From contig JAIOKI010000008.1 in the NCBI GenBank assembly GCA_028335825.1, forward strand, positions 434,001 to 498,000: DNA of 64,000 bases, in the 5' to 3' direction. Below the pieces are notes generated by a model. It saw nothing but the letters and a program-made list of their open reading frames with translations. It made no database searches and had not been told where the DNA came from. Below are positions 40,583-51,623 of the stretch, piece after piece. Origin of the DNA: Nosema muscidifuracis. Lineage: Eukaryota; Microsporidia; Nosematidae. The translations under genes and the position numbers were made by a program. The stretch's first letter is position 1. Every line of letters starts with the position of its first letter.

Positions 40583-40969
40583 ATGATACCAAAATATATG
40601 GATAGCAATATGAAGGAGAACAAAGAAAAAAGCAATACTAGTTCAGATGATATACCAGCAACAACAAGACGGGTAAGAACGGTAATGTCAACATATCAAA
40701 GCAAAGTACTGTATGATTATTATCTACAAAACCCGTTTCCTTCTACTGAACTTAGAGAAGAATTAAGTCGTAAATTGCAAATGAGACCAAGAACTATACA
40801 GATATGGTTCCAGAACCAAAGACAGAAGAGTAAAAATAGGAAGGAATACTATTCGCAGTATAATAATGACTATTCATATGAGTATAGACAGCTTAATATT
40901 TTGGCTACAGTTGCAGCTAGAATACTATTAGAAAGACAGAAAGAAGAGAAAAATAGAAAATCTCATTGA
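40583..40969 (+). CDS. Homeodomain transcription factor
   Basis: The 128-residue product holds a canonical homeodomain at about residues 29-88: basic N-terminal arm TRRVRT, helix 1 with SKVLYDYYLQNPFP, helix 2 with LREELSRKL, and recognition helix TIQIWFQNQRQKSKNRK. Trp, Phe, Asn51 and Arg53 equivalents are all present. Microsporidia carry about ten small homeodomain proteins with little else in the chain, and this fits. Target genes are unknown. A polar N terminus and a short helical tail flank the domain. No CCC motif precedes the ATG. Confidence 0.9.
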   Translation: MIPKYMDSNMKENKEKSNTSSDDIPATTRRVRTVMSTYQSKVLYDYYLQNPFPSTELREELSRKLQMRPRTIQIWFQNQRQKSKNRKEYYSQYNNDYSYEYRQLNILATVAARILLERQKEEKNRKSH

Positions 40970-42920
40970 TAATTCATTACTTCAACTAATTAAACACTCA
41001 CATAATTATTAATTGATATTATAATATCGAAAATAGTTAATTAAAAAAATATTTTATTGAAATATTTGAAGTTTTATTTGTTAAATTTGGTTTATTAATT
41101 ATTTTTATGGCTAATGATAAATTTTAATATTTAATTGAAAAATCATTCAAATGAGCTTATATATTATTCCACGTTACTTAAAAAGATATAAAGTTTTAAT
41201 TACCTAATTAAATTGATTTATTAAATATTTATTCATATTTACTGATATATGCAGTATTTACAAAAAAATACTTCTTATGACGTGCCGACAGCGAACTAAA
41301 TAAAATTTTTAATTTATTAAATATTTTTAAAATGATCGAAATTTAAATTATAATAATATATAAGTGTTAAATTATATATAATTATAGTTATATTTTGTTT
41401 ATTGTTTCTATTATTCTAATTAATAATACATTAAATAATATATTTAATATAAGAATTATTTAATAATAATTATACATTTTTATTAGAAGAATTATTTATT
41501 AATATGTAGTATAAGAATTAATATTTACTAACATTATTTTATTATTGTACAATTTAATTTATCATAAGAATTATACATTTTTATATAGAAGAATTAATAT
41601 TTATTAACATTATTATACATTAAATATAGAAGAATTAATATTTACTAACAATATTTTATTATTGTACATTTTAATTTAACATAACAATTATTTATTAACA
41701 TTATTTTATTATTGTACATTTTAATTTAACATAAAAATTATTCATTAACATTATTTTATTATCATACATTTTTATATAGAAGAATTAATATTTATTAACA
41801 TTATTATACATTTTAAGATAACAATTATTTATTAACATTATCATACATTTTAATCTAACATAACAATTATTTATTAATGATCAACAAAAAATACAATTTT
41901 TTAAAAATTGAGATATTTGTCAGGTACACCCAATAATTTGATAAAGTAAACATTTGTTAATTCTTTTAATTAATCCAAGAAACTATTAATAGTTGTAAAT
42001 ATCAATACAATTTATTATTAATTTAATCTAAAATATTAAAATAATTTGTAAATATAAAATATTGATCATTATTTAATAACTAAGAATTAAAAAGAAATCA
42101 TAAAAAAGTTTTATATTGATTTTTCTATGTATATAAGAAGTTTATTTTTTTTTGGTAATTGTCTATATCAATTAAAATTTATTATTGAGATTTTTGACGT
42201 TTTTTAAGGATTTTATAATACTTTTGGTATGAATTAATTTAAGAGTTGAATTTTTCATTAAAACTATTTAATTTGTTTGTTATGTTTATGCAATTAAAAA
42301 ATAAAAATCTCTTTCATGTTTATGCATTAAAAAATAAAGTTTCTCTTTCATGTTTATGCAATTAAATATTTAAGAAATGATTTCTGCATAAATATACTGA
42401 AAATTTTATTACAAGAAAATACAATGATTTATATTCAGATAATTTATATAAATGAGAGGGTTAGATGTCAATTTAAAATAATTAGATAATTTTATTTTAA
42501 AACATTAGTCATTACTAATATCTTATAATGATTAAGAAAATAATATTTTTGTAAATGATTATAAGATATTAATAATGATTAATTTTATTATTAGGATATT
42601 CATATAACTATACTAGTATTTATAATATATGAATATTTTAATAATGATTAATTATATTATGAGATGTAATACATATAACATTACTAATATTTACAATACA
42701 TTGAACTAATTATTATATCATTACTAATATCTACAATATGTAAATATCCAAATAATGAATATAACATTACTAATATTTACAATATAACTATACTTATATC
42801 TTATAATATATGAATATCTAAATAATGAATATAACATTACTGATATCTTATAATATATGAATATTTCCAATATATCTTATAATATATGAATATCTTATTA
42901 TGATTATTTAAACCCTAAAT
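40970..42920. other. Gene-free stretch rich in A+T tandem repeats
   Basis: About 1.95 kb with no gene. From about 41380 to 41880 a ~40-base unit (TATTTATTAACATTATTTTA, TTGTACATTTTAATTTAACA) is repeated with variation. At 42300-42365 CTCTTTCATGTTTATGCA recurs. From about 42590 to 42900 ATAACATTACTAATATTTAC and AATATATGAATATCT alternate up to the next gene. A GC patch (GACGTGCCGACAGCGAAC) occurs near 41280. Confidence 0.6.
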
Positions 42921-44423
42921 ATGAGATCTAAATATATCGAACTAAATAGATTATATAAAAAAGATAAAAAACTAGCTCTTGATAAAATAAAAACAGAAAA
43001 TATTGATATAAAATTATCATTACAAACATTTTCTACAGATTTTTTAAAAGATTTAGGTTTATGGGATAATAATATAAAATTTCAAATTACTCATTTTAAT
43101 ACAAAAAGATACTACACAAATTACAGAATTTTAGATATAAAATATAAATTACTTGATTATATTAATAAATCAGATAATTGTGATCATCTTATTTCCTTAG
43201 ATCTTGGTATGTCTTCAAATACTAATACATATTTAATTGATCTAACTAAATTTATTAAAATACTCAGTAATGAAAGAGTTTTTAATTTAGAATATGTAAA
43301 ATTAATTAAGGATATTAATAAGGATATTTTATATGAATTTATTTATAAAAATACAGATCTTTATAAATATTTATTAAAGAAATATCCAGAAATAGTTTCT
43401 GATCAAGAACTTAATATTAAATTATTAGGTACAGATGTAAATGATATAGTCTTAAATAGAATTAATTATCAAGATTTATATAAATATAAAGAATATATGA
43501 ATGATAATTTTATAAAGAATAATTTTTATAAATTTAAATTAGGAGATCTTCTTGTAATAAGAAATCAAAAATTTATTTGGGAAATTCTTAGAAAAGAATC
43601 TTATATGGTAAGATATAATATTTATGATAGATCAAAGATAAATGAAAAAGTAATTAATATAGTTAGACAGGATATAAAAAATTTAGTAAAAAATAATTAT
43701 AAACAAATAGCTTATAAATATAAACCTCATATCCGTGATACATTAAGTATTATTAAAGAAATGATTGATCAATTAGTTATATTTCCTATACTAGTAGATT
43801 TAATTTATTTAGTAATATCTGAGTTAGAAGATATTAGTAAAGATATTTGTATGTTTTACATACTTAAATATATAAATAGTAAAGAAAATTTTACAGATGG
43901 TGAATCATTTTGTAAATGGTATGTTAATATAATTAGATTATTGAAATTATTTTATAAAGATGTAGATTATCAAAGTTTACAAGATTGTATAGATGAATAT
44001 ATTATTAATAAAAGATATAGTGCTATTTTATTAGTAGAACTTACTAAAAAATGTAATTCACTTAAAGATATTAATGAAGTTTATTTATATGAAAATTATA
44101 GTATAAAATTAAAAGATGATATTTTTGAGAGGTATCAAAAAATTAAAGGAATAAATACACCACAAAAATGTGATATAAAATATTTAACAATATTAGAAGT
44201 TAATAAATTAGAGATAGATAAATTTCAATATCAATATATTGAAGATTATCTTTTTATAAGAAATGTAGCTAGATTAGTTACTAATAATATAGAGAAATTT
44301 AAAGATTTTAGTAAAATTATAGATTTTTTCTTAAATTGTGTTAAAAGTAATGAAGAAGATATTAAATTAATAGGAAATTCTATGATAAGTAAAATAGAGG
44401 TATTCAATAGGAAATGTTTATAG
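42921..44423 (+). CDS. Unknown 500-residue helical protein
   Basis: ACCCTAAAT before the ATG supports a real gene. The 500 residues are Asn/Lys/Ile/Tyr-rich and almost wholly helical, without signal peptide, membrane segment, zinc ligands or nucleotide-binding loop. The periodic helices could be a solenoid of the kind found in nucleoporins or transport scaffolds, but I see no family signature. Codon use is extreme even for this window (ATA, TTA, AAA, AGA). Confidence 0.5.
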   Translation: MRSKYIELNRLYKKDKKLALDKIKTENIDIKLSLQTFSTDFLKDLGLWDNNIKFQITHFNTKRYYTNYRILDIKYKLLDYINKSDNCDHLISLDLGMSSNTNTYLIDLTKFIKILSNERVFNLEYVKLIKDINKDILYEFIYKNTDLYKYLLKKYPEIVSDQELNIKLLGTDVNDIVLNRINYQDLYKYKEYMNDNFIKNNFYKFKLGDLLVIRNQKFIWEILRKESYMVRYNIYDRSKINEKVINIVRQDIKNLVKNNYKQIAYKYKPHIRDTLSIIKEMIDQLVIFPILVDLIYLVISELEDISKDICMFYILKYINSKENFTDGESFCKWYVNIIRLLKLFYKDVDYQSLQDCIDEYIINKRYSAILLVELTKKCNSLKDINEVYLYENYSIKLKDDIFERYQKIKGINTPQKCDIKYLTILEVNKLEIDKFQYQYIEDYLFIRNVARLVTNNIEKFKDFSKIIDFFLNCVKSNEEDIKLIGNSMISKIEVFNRKCL

Positions 44424-44643
44424 AATAATTTGTTATTAGATGAATTATTATTGAATAATTGATTATAGAATGAATTATTAGATATATTGATTATAGAATA
44501 ATATGTTAATAGGTTAATAAAATAATATGTAATAGAATAATAGCTTATAGAATAACAGATTTTTAAATTATAATGTGTTGATAGAATAATTGATTATAAC
44601 AGATTATAATATTAAATGATTTTTTTGTTTTTTTTTCTAATAA

Positions 44644-44647
44644 GGGT
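44644..44647 (+). promoter_or_regulatory. GGGT motif directly before the RPB4 start
   Basis: RPB4 has AAGGGT abutting its ATG instead of CCC; the gene at 51624 also has AAGGGTCT before its ATG. GGG-type start motifs are known as the alternative to CCC in microsporidia. Confidence 0.4.
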
Positions 44648-45007
44648 ATGATGGAAATAAAAGACAATGATTTAAAAGATTCTCATCCAGTATCTCTTGC
44701 TGAAGTAAAATATTTACTTGAATCTGTTAAGGAAAGATCTGCTATAGATAATAGATCATCATCATATAAAATATTAAAACAGACATTGAATTATGTAGAA
44801 AAGTTTAGTAGAATATCAGAGAAGAGTCTAGCAGATGATTTAAGATCTTCTTTATTTAGTTGTGGATGTGATGAAGTAGAAATAGCACTTTTAGGATCTT
44901 TATTTCCTCAGTCTATAGAAGAAGCTAAGATGCTTATACCATCATTAAAAGATAAAGATAATGCTTTACTTAATAAGATAGTAGATATTTTAATGAAGTA
45001 TAATTAA
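44648..45007 (+). CDS. RPB4: RNA polymerase II subunit RPB4
   Basis: The 119-residue product matches the RPB4/RpoF core: LAEVKYLLESVKER, TLNYVEKFSRI, DEVEIALLGSLFPQSIEEAKMLIPSLKDKDN and LNKIVDIL. RPB4 pairs with RPB7 to form the stalk of RNA polymerase II. It lacks the long N-terminal and linker insertions of yeast Rpb4 and is close to the human length minus its tail. The start could be the first or the adjacent second ATG. It converges on the SNARE gene at 45281. Confidence 0.88.
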   Translation: MMEIKDNDLKDSHPVSLAEVKYLLESVKERSAIDNRSSSYKILKQTLNYVEKFSRISEKSLADDLRSSLFSCGCDEVEIALLGSLFPQSIEEAKMLIPSLKDKDNALLNKIVDILMKYN

Positions 45008-45054
45008 ACATAATAATATTTATAAATAAATAATTATATCTTAATATATATAAA

Positions 45055-45245
45055 TAAATAACTATGTAATCAACTATGAAATATTTAATGTATATAATCA
45101 ACTATGAAATATTTAATGTATATAATCAACTATGAAATATTTAATGTATATAATCAACTATGAAATATTTAATGTATATAATCAACTATGAAATATTTAA
45201 TGTATATAATCAACTATGAAATATATCTTTATAATCAACTATATC
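45055..45245. repeat. 28-bp tandem repeat between convergent genes
   Basis: TATAATCAACTATGAAATAT plus TTAATGTA makes a 28-base unit repeated about six to seven times almost without change. It lies between the stops of RPB4 and the Vti1-like SNARE. Confidence 0.85.
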
Positions 45246-45280
45246 TTTATAATTAGAAAATATTTAATTTAAATTATCTA

Positions 45281-45586
45281 TTAGGAGGTCTTAAATCTAA
45301 AATATAATACCACACTAGTTAAGAATAAGAAGAATAATATTGAAATAATAAATAAAGATTTGTTATATTTAGAAATAAAACTCATAATTCTATCAGATTT
45401 ATACAACCCAATTCTAGCTTTACCAGCTTTCTTCTGAATACCCATTAATTTTTCACTTTGTAATTCAACATCATTAAGTAAATATTCTAATTCTTTTTCA
45501 GCAAACTCTGCTATTTTTTTAGTTTCTTCTAGTTTGTTCATGTTATTTTTATTTTTTAAATATTTATATATTTGTTTTAAATTCAA
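45281..45586 (-). CDS. Vti1-like Qb-SNARE
   Basis: The 101-residue product is essentially one SNARE helix plus a C-terminal anchor (SLFIISILFFLFLTSVVLYF). The helix EETKKIAEFAEKELEYLLNDVELQSEKLMGIQKKAGKARIGL, followed by KSDRIMSFI, follows the Vti1/GOSR pattern (rIaxEtexig...LxxQREqL...LxkSxriL). The glutamine in the centre fits a Q-SNARE. The usual N-terminal three-helix domain is missing. The start may be residue 16 (MNKLEE) rather than the first Met. It probably works with the syntaxin-like protein at 11044 type in Golgi/vesicle fusion. Confidence 0.6.
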   Translation of the reverse strand: MNLKQIYKYLKNKNNMNKLEETKKIAEFAEKELEYLLNDVELQSEKLMGIQKKAGKARIGLYKSDRIMSFISKYNKSLFIISILFFLFLTSVVLYFRFKTS

Positions 45587-45886
45587 TATTTATTTTTTGT
45601 TTTAAAAATATTTATTATTTGTTTTTAAAATTATCTATTATTATATAATATTTTTATCTTTTATTTATTATAAGATATATTATTATATAAGATATATTAT
45701 TCATATAAGATAATTTATAAAATATTATTTATAAAGTAAGGTATTTCTTAAAATATTATTCATAAAATAAGATAATTTATAAGGTATTTCTTAAAATATT
45801 ATTTATAAAATATTTATTTATTTATTTGTTTTATTTATTTGTTTGTTTCATGCATAAATATTTAAGAAAATTTATTTCTGTTTATT

Positions 45887-46747
45887 ATGAATCAAAAAGG
45901 AATAGGTGTATCAAATTTACCTAATCTAAAATATAAGAGTGTATGTAAAAATGGTATAGACTTTAATATTATGACAGTAGGATCTCATGGTCTAGGTAAA
46001 ACATCTTTTATAAATGGTCTTCTTAGTACAAATATTTTACAAGATAATAAAGATAATTCAGATTTTAATATAACATCTTTTACTGTAATAGAAAATGGTT
46101 TTAAAACTAATATGACAATAACAGAAATAGATCGTTTAGGTGATTCTGATAATAATGATAAATGTTGGATTCCTATTGTAAAATACTTACATGAATCATA
46201 TCAAGATTATTTAAATAAAGAACAGAAGAATGTAAGATCACTTATAAGAGATAAAAGAGTTCATGTATGTTTCTATTTTCTTGAACCAAATGTTAATTTT
46301 ATTAAATATTCAGATTTACATTCTATGAAAGAAATATCAAAATATTGTAATTTGATACCTATCGTATCAAAAAGTGATTTTTTAAATGAGAGACAAATTC
46401 AAGATTGTTTTGATTTCTTAAGAAATGTAATTGAATCTAATGGAATAACAGTATTTGAAGAGAATAATCCTACTAGAGGAGATATTAGTAATTTTATACC
46501 TCCATTTTTTGTAGTATGTCCTGATAAACATGGATCTATGACTAGAAATTATCCATGGGGTAGTATTGATATAGGAAATCTTGTTACTAATGATTTATTT
46601 AGATTAAGAGATAAATTAATAAATAGAAATATTATTGAATTAATAGAAAGAACAGAAGATTTTTATGATAGATTTAGAGCTACAATACTTTCTAATATAA
46701 TTAATAAACAAGCTAGTAAGAATTTAAACAAAGAATATTTTAAATAA
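45887..46747 (+). CDS. Septin GTPase
   Basis: The 286-residue product is a septin. The P-loop GSHGLGKTS is at 32-40. The switch region EIDRLGDSDNNDKCWIPIVKYLHESYQDYLNKE aligns with DTPGFGDxxxNxxCWxPIxxYIxxxFexYL, and the G4 motif is SKSD in place of AKAD. The septin-unique element RNYPWGSIDIGN is clear. DTPG has drifted to DRLG, so GTP hydrolysis may be impaired. Septins form filaments at the cell cortex. A further 29 codons of acidic coiled-coil tail (46746-46835, EFFEDMNEEEKILKEIRGR) lie in the +1 frame right at the stop, so the C-terminal end may be cut by a one-base indel. Confidence 0.85.
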   Translation: MNQKGIGVSNLPNLKYKSVCKNGIDFNIMTVGSHGLGKTSFINGLLSTNILQDNKDNSDFNITSFTVIENGFKTNMTITEIDRLGDSDNNDKCWIPIVKYLHESYQDYLNKEQKNVRSLIRDKRVHVCFYFLEPNVNFIKYSDLHSMKEISKYCNLIPIVSKSDFLNERQIQDCFDFLRNVIESNGITVFEENNPTRGDISNFIPPFFVVCPDKHGSMTRNYPWGSIDIGNLVTNDLFRLRDKLINRNIIELIERTEDFYDRFRATILSNIINKQASKNLNKEYFK

Positions 46748-47085
46748 TGAATTTTTTGAAGATATGAATGAAGAAGAAAAAATTTTAAAAGAGATTAGAG
46801 GACGTATTATTGAGAAGAGGAGTAACATTAAATAAAATTTAATAAAGTTAAATGTAGAGAGATTTTTAAAATAATTATAAATATATTAAAATGGCATAAT
46901 CTTAATAAAAAGGGATTTTTAAAATAAAATAAATAATGAAATAATTATAAATATAACATATATTAATAATATAAATATAACAAAATAATAATTATATAAC
47001 ATAAAAAATAATCTTAATAATGAAATAATTATAAATATAACATATAAATATATAAATACTACAAAACAACATTATAACAAATATT

Positions 47086-48630
47086 TTAACTATCTATACC
47101 TTCGAAATAATCTACAATGATTTTATAAGCTTTATCTGATACTTCAATAGCATCTACATCTTGTAATTGTTCAATATACCCCACTGCTTCTGTTTCTACC
47201 ATTTTATTAATAGTTATATTTTTTCCATATTTTTTTTCATATTTCCTTCCTCCTTCTAATGCATATAAAAAACAATCTAAAATATGAGCTTGCATATCTA
47301 CGAGATTAGAAGCTACTTCTAAATAAGAAACAAGACTTTCTATTAATCCATTATCTATAAATATTTTAACCCATTCATATTTGTTAACACAATGGAATAA
47401 AGCATTAGATAAAGCCCAACATGCTTCTTTTCTTATATAAGGTTCATAATTATTCATAGCATCTACTAACATAGGTATTAATCCTATATCTATAACTGCT
47501 TGTACTTGTTCAATAGGACCAGCTGTTATATTAGAAAGAGTCCAACAGATTTCTTTTCTAAGTCTTTGTGATTTTTTATTCTCTATCCTATAAAATAATA
47601 CTCCAAAGAAATCTAAAAATCCCATTCTTATTATAGTATTTGTCTGATTATCATTACCAGTAGCTATATTACCTAACATACGTACTATTGGTGATATAGA
47701 CATAGATCCTATCTTAGCATTTTCTGGATCATGATTAAGATTTCTTAATTTATTAGTATATGCATCTAAACAATTATAAGCTCTACCCATTACACTACTA
47801 CCTAATACAATATCAGTACATCCATTATCAGCATCTACTATATAACTTAAAGCCCAGAATGCATCACAAACTGTTTCAGGATCTCTAACATTAACAAGTT
47901 TAAATAAAATATATAAAGATTTTTCCATATCAACTTTTTTTGGTGGAGGATTTCTTCCTCTATTAAGATTACTAAGTAACCAAGTCATATTCCTTACTAA
48001 TTTAACATGAGTATCTTTACAAGAATATTGATCTAATAAAGATACAATAATATCTAAAGCTCCTGTATTAAGTATACAATCTCTAGCATTCTCAGAATCA
48101 CCTGCTATATTTCCTAAAGCCCATACACTTTGATCAATTATTAATTCATTAGATTCGTATAACATCTTAACTAAATGAACTAAAGCACCAGCTTTAAGAA
48201 CAGAAGAAGTCTGTTCAGATGTACCAGCAGCTATATTAGTTAAAACCCATGCACTTTCTATTCTAATTTCATCTATTAATTCTACATTAGAATTTTTATT
48301 AGGTAAACTTAATAAAAAATTCTTATCAAGGATTTCTACAAATCTAGGAAGACATCCTGAATCAATAACAGCTTGTACTGGTGGAGATCCTTCTACACTA
48401 AGAAGAGATCTAAATTCATAAGTACCTTGATGTAGGGTAACAAGGTCAGTAGAATATAATCTATCACGCATTTCAGGAAAATTAGCTATTTGTGATACAG
48501 CTAAACTCAAATTTCTTTTTTTATTTAATAATTCTTCTTTCTTAAGTTGACGTATTTCTACTTGAGCTTCTTCACGTTGTTTTCTACGATTTTCTTGTGT
48601 TCTGTCATCAAACATATACGATCTACTCAT
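47086..48630 (-). CDS. SRP1: Importin alpha (karyopherin alpha)
   Basis: The 514-residue product starts with an importin-beta-binding segment rich in Arg/Lys (ENRRKQREEAQVEIRQLKK) and continues with about ten ARM repeats. The Trp/Asn ladder that grips nuclear localisation signals is visible in SAWVLTNIAAGT, VWALGNIAGD, WLLSNLNRG, FWALSYIVD, CWTLSNITAG and CWALSNALF. The ARM-10 region is followed by an acidic end. It ferries classical NLS cargo into the nucleus with importin beta. Length matches the family. ACCCCCATAAA precedes the ATG. Confidence 0.93.
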   Translation of the reverse strand: MSRSYMFDDRTQENRRKQREEAQVEIRQLKKEELLNKKRNLSLAVSQIANFPEMRDRLYSTDLVTLHQGTYEFRSLLSVEGSPPVQAVIDSGCLPRFVEILDKNFLLSLPNKNSNVELIDEIRIESAWVLTNIAAGTSEQTSSVLKAGALVHLVKMLYESNELIIDQSVWALGNIAGDSENARDCILNTGALDIIVSLLDQYSCKDTHVKLVRNMTWLLSNLNRGRNPPPKKVDMEKSLYILFKLVNVRDPETVCDAFWALSYIVDADNGCTDIVLGSSVMGRAYNCLDAYTNKLRNLNHDPENAKIGSMSISPIVRMLGNIATGNDNQTNTIIRMGFLDFFGVLFYRIENKKSQRLRKEICWTLSNITAGPIEQVQAVIDIGLIPMLVDAMNNYEPYIRKEACWALSNALFHCVNKYEWVKIFIDNGLIESLVSYLEVASNLVDMQAHILDCFLYALEGGRKYEKKYGKNITINKMVETEAVGYIEQLQDVDAIEVSDKAYKIIVDYFEGIDS

Positions 48631-48943
48631 TTTATGGGGGTAAAAAAAAAGGAAAATATTTTACATAAAAAAAGGAATTGTTTAGGGTGAGTAAAAAATT
48701 AAGATATTTTAGTTAAATGATTAGTATATTTTATTAAAATATTTTAGTTAGGTAACTTTAAGGGGAGTGATTTTATTAGTATATTTTGGTTAGTTAATTA
48801 GTATATTTTATAGTAAAAGAACTTTTAAAAAATTAATTTAGATAGGTTAGTTGATTTTATTAGAATATTTTAGTTAGTTATTTAGAATATTTTAGTTAGT
48901 TGATTTTTATATAACTATTTAATATAAAAACTTAATTATTATT
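48631..48943. other. A+T spacer with TTAGTTAG motifs
   Basis: About 310 bases with repeated ATATTTTAGTTAGTTA and TAGTATATTTTAT. No gene is seen. Confidence 0.5.
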
Positions 48944-50236
48944 TTAAGCTGACCAATTAATTTTATCTAAATCTATTCCTTCATTAACCATCTCATATAA
49001 AGGTGACATCTCTCTTAATTTATTAACTGCTTTTACTGTATCTTTACCTGCTTTTTCTATTTCAGATTCTCTAGTAAATTTACTTATTCCATATCTTATA
49101 GAAGAATGAGCAAGATCATCATTCTTTCCTAAAGCTCTTAATACATAAGAAGGTTCTAAAGATGATGAAGTACAAGCACTTCCACTACTAACAGCTATAT
49201 CTTTAAGATTCATCATAAGACCTTCTCCTTCTACATAAGGAAATGATATATTTATACATCCAGGATAGGTTTTATTAATATCTCCATTTAGTACTACATT
49301 ATCAATACCGTTATTAATTATACTTTTTAATTTATCAGATAATTTTTTAATATAAAAATAATCTTTTTTCATTTCTTCTGAACAAATCTCTGCTGCTTTT
49401 CCTAATCCTACTACTAATGGTGGAGCTGTAGTACCACTTCTTAATCCTCTTTCTTGACCTCCTCCATTTATTAAAGGAAGAATTCTTACTCTTGGTTTTC
49501 TTCTTACATAAAGAGCTCCTATACCTTTTGGTCCATATATTTTATGACCAGATAAACTTAATAAATCAATATTCATATCATTAACATCTATTTCAATATT
49601 TCCTATAGCTTGTGCTGCATCAGTATGAAATAATATTTTATTATCTCTACATATCTTACCAATTTCTTTAATAGGTTGTATAGATCCTACTTCATTATTA
49701 AGAGCCATTATTGATACTAAAGCTGTTTCTTTAGTAATAGATTTTTTTAATAAATCTAAATTAACTACTCCATCTTTATCTACAGGTAGATAAGTAACTT
49801 TAACACCTTCTTCTTCTAATCTTCTACAAGTATCTAAAATACATTTATGTTCTATCTGTGTTGTTATAATATGAATTGGTTTATTCTCTTTTTTTAAAAA
49901 AGATACTACACCTTTTAAAGCCATATTATTACTTTCAGTAGCTCCACTAGTAAAAATAATTTCTTTATCATCTGCTTTAATTAAATTAGCTACTTGTTTA
50001 CGAGCTATATCTACACCTTTCTCAGCATTCCAACCAAATGAATGAGTTCTTGAATGTGGGTTACCAAATATTGATGTATAATAAGGAAGCATAGCATCTA
50101 AAACACGAGGATCCATTGGTTTAGTAGCTTGTGCATCTAAATATATCTTTTTAGGTTGAATATCTTTAGTAGTGAAGTTTTTTACTATTTTTGATAATTT
50201 ATTTAGTACAGTTGGTTTAGATAAATTATTTGTCAT
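48944..50236 (-). CDS. NFS1: Cysteine desulfurase NFS1 (mitosomal)
   Basis: The 430-residue enzyme takes sulfur from cysteine for Fe-S cluster assembly, the main known task of the microsporidian mitosome. It has [37 protein letters not shown], the PLP lysine in [20 protein letters not shown], and the catalytic cysteine loop [21 protein letters not shown] frame is open eight codons further upstream, but CACCCTTATAAA lies within those codons and directly before the ATG at 50236, so the shorter form is preferred. The first ~35 residues ([13 protein letters not shown]) are basic and may be a targeting signal. Confidence 0.93.
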   Translation of the reverse strand: MTNNLSKPTVLNKLSKIVKNFTTKDIQPKKIYLDAQATKPMDPRVLDAMLPYYTSIFGNPHSRTHSFGWNAEKGVDIARKQVANLIKADDKEIIFTSGATESNNMALKGVVSFLKKENKPIHIITTQIEHKCILDTCRRLEEEGVKVTYLPVDKDGVVNLDLLKKSITKETALVSIMALNNEVGSIQPIKEIGKICRDNKILFHTDAAQAIGNIEIDVNDMNIDLLSLSGHKIYGPKGIGALYVRRKPRVRILPLINGGGQERGLRSGTTAPPLVVGLGKAAEICSEEMKKDYFYIKKLSDKLKSIINNGIDNVVLNGDINKTYPGCINISFPYVEGEGLMMNLKDIAVSSGSACTSSSLEPSYVLRALGKNDDLAHSSIRYGISKFTRESEIEKAGKDTVKAVNKLREMSPLYEMVNEGIDLDKINWSA

Positions 50237-50713
50237 TTTATAAGGGTGAAAAATAATCATTTAGTTTTATTATAAATAAAAAGTGAGTGATTGTTATGTA
50301 TTTAACGTTAATAAAATACTATCTTTTACATTTATCTTTTAAATTAATCTTATAAGTTGATATTATAAGTTATCTTTTAAGTTAATATTATAAGTTGATA
50401 TTATAAGTTAAATTATAAGTTGATATTATAAGTTAATATTATAAGTTAATCTTATAAATTATATACTATAATCTTATAAGTTAATATTATAATAGAATAA
50501 TATAAGTTAATAATATAAGTTGATATTATAATAGAATAATATAATAGAATAATGTAAATGAATATAAATAACTGAATATTATAAACTCATATTAAATGAA
50601 TATAAATAAATACAATAATCTCATATTAAATAAATATTATAATCTATTAAATAAATATTATAAGTTAATATTATAATAGAATATAAAACCTTCTACATTA
50701 ATCTTATATTAAG
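50237..50713. repeat. A+T spacer with AAGTTGATATTAT repeats
   Basis: From about 50335 to 50560 units of roughly 13-26 bases (TATAAGTTGATATTATAAGT) are repeated with variation. No gene is seen. Confidence 0.6.
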
Positions 50714-51145
50714 TTAAGAACATTCTTTATTAAAAATAAGACTCATTAAATAAACAATACTAACTTTTCCATTAGCATCTGGATTCATTAAACGAAGCAT
50801 CTCTGCCAACTCATACTCATCTAAAGCATATGACCCAGTAGAAAGAGTATTAATAAGAGTAGTAGCATCTACATAACCAGATCCATCAGTACAAATAGAC
50901 TCCAGACATTTAGCTAATTCATCTCTTGTAATTTCTTTCTTCTCAAGATCTTCACATATATTCATGTATTGGGAAAAAGAAAGACCTTGATCAGTACAAG
51001 ATTTCTTTATACTAGTAAGTTCTTCATCAGTTAATGTAAACCCAGCATGAGAGAATAAACTGTGTATATCAGCTAATGGTACAGTTTCATCAGGTGATTC
51101 TACAAATAACTGGTATACTTTTGTAAGTCGATCTGTGTATTCCAT
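50714..51145 (-). CDS. EF-hand protein, calmodulin/myosin-light-chain type
   Basis: The 143-residue product has the four-helix-pair layout of the calmodulin superfamily: GFTLTDEELTSIKK, ITRDELAKCLESICTDGSGYVDATTLINTL and YELAEMLRLMNPDANGKVSIVYLMSLI. Only the loops DGSGYVDATTL and NPDANGKVSIVYL resemble EF-hand loops, and both lack the last-position acidic residue. Calcium binding is therefore probably lost. That is usual for myosin light chains, the preferred reading over calmodulin or centrin. CCCCTTA directly precedes the ATG. Confidence 0.7.
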   Translation of the reverse strand: MEYTDRLTKVYQLFVESPDETVPLADIHSLFSHAGFTLTDEELTSIKKSCTDQGLSFSQYMNICEDLEKKEITRDELAKCLESICTDGSGYVDATTLINTLSTGSYALDEYELAEMLRLMNPDANGKVSIVYLMSLIFNKECS

Positions 51146-51623
51146 TAAGGGGAGATTTAATTTTAAAATTATATAGGATAATTTATAAGGGAGTGATAAT
51201 AATTATATAGGATAATTTATTATAAGAGAGGAATAATTATATAGGATAATTTATAAGGGAGTGATAATAATTATATAGGATAATTTATAAGGGAGGGATA
51301 ATTTTTAAGAGAGGAATAATTTATAAGGGAGGGATAATATAATAAATATAAAAATTATATAATAAATATATGGAGAAGAATAATTATATAATAAAGACAT
51401 AAACATATTCTATAAATACATTCTATAATTATATAAGAATATAAACATATTCTATAAACATATAAACATATGTTATATATTTTATAAACAAATAATCCAC
51501 TTCTAATTAAGTTAATTAGTAATTTTAAATTATTATTTGTTCATCTAAAATAAATTATGATGCTAATATACTTAAATTTTAGACCCCTTTAAATAATTTA
51601 AATATTTTCAATTAAAAGGGTCT
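51146..51623. repeat. Upstream spacer with ~34-bp repeats
   Basis: From about 51165 to 51345 a unit with TATATAGGATAATTTATAAG and GGAGTGATAATAA recurs about five times. The GGGAG blocks are unusual in this A+T background. The rest is A+T DNA. Confidence 0.6.
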
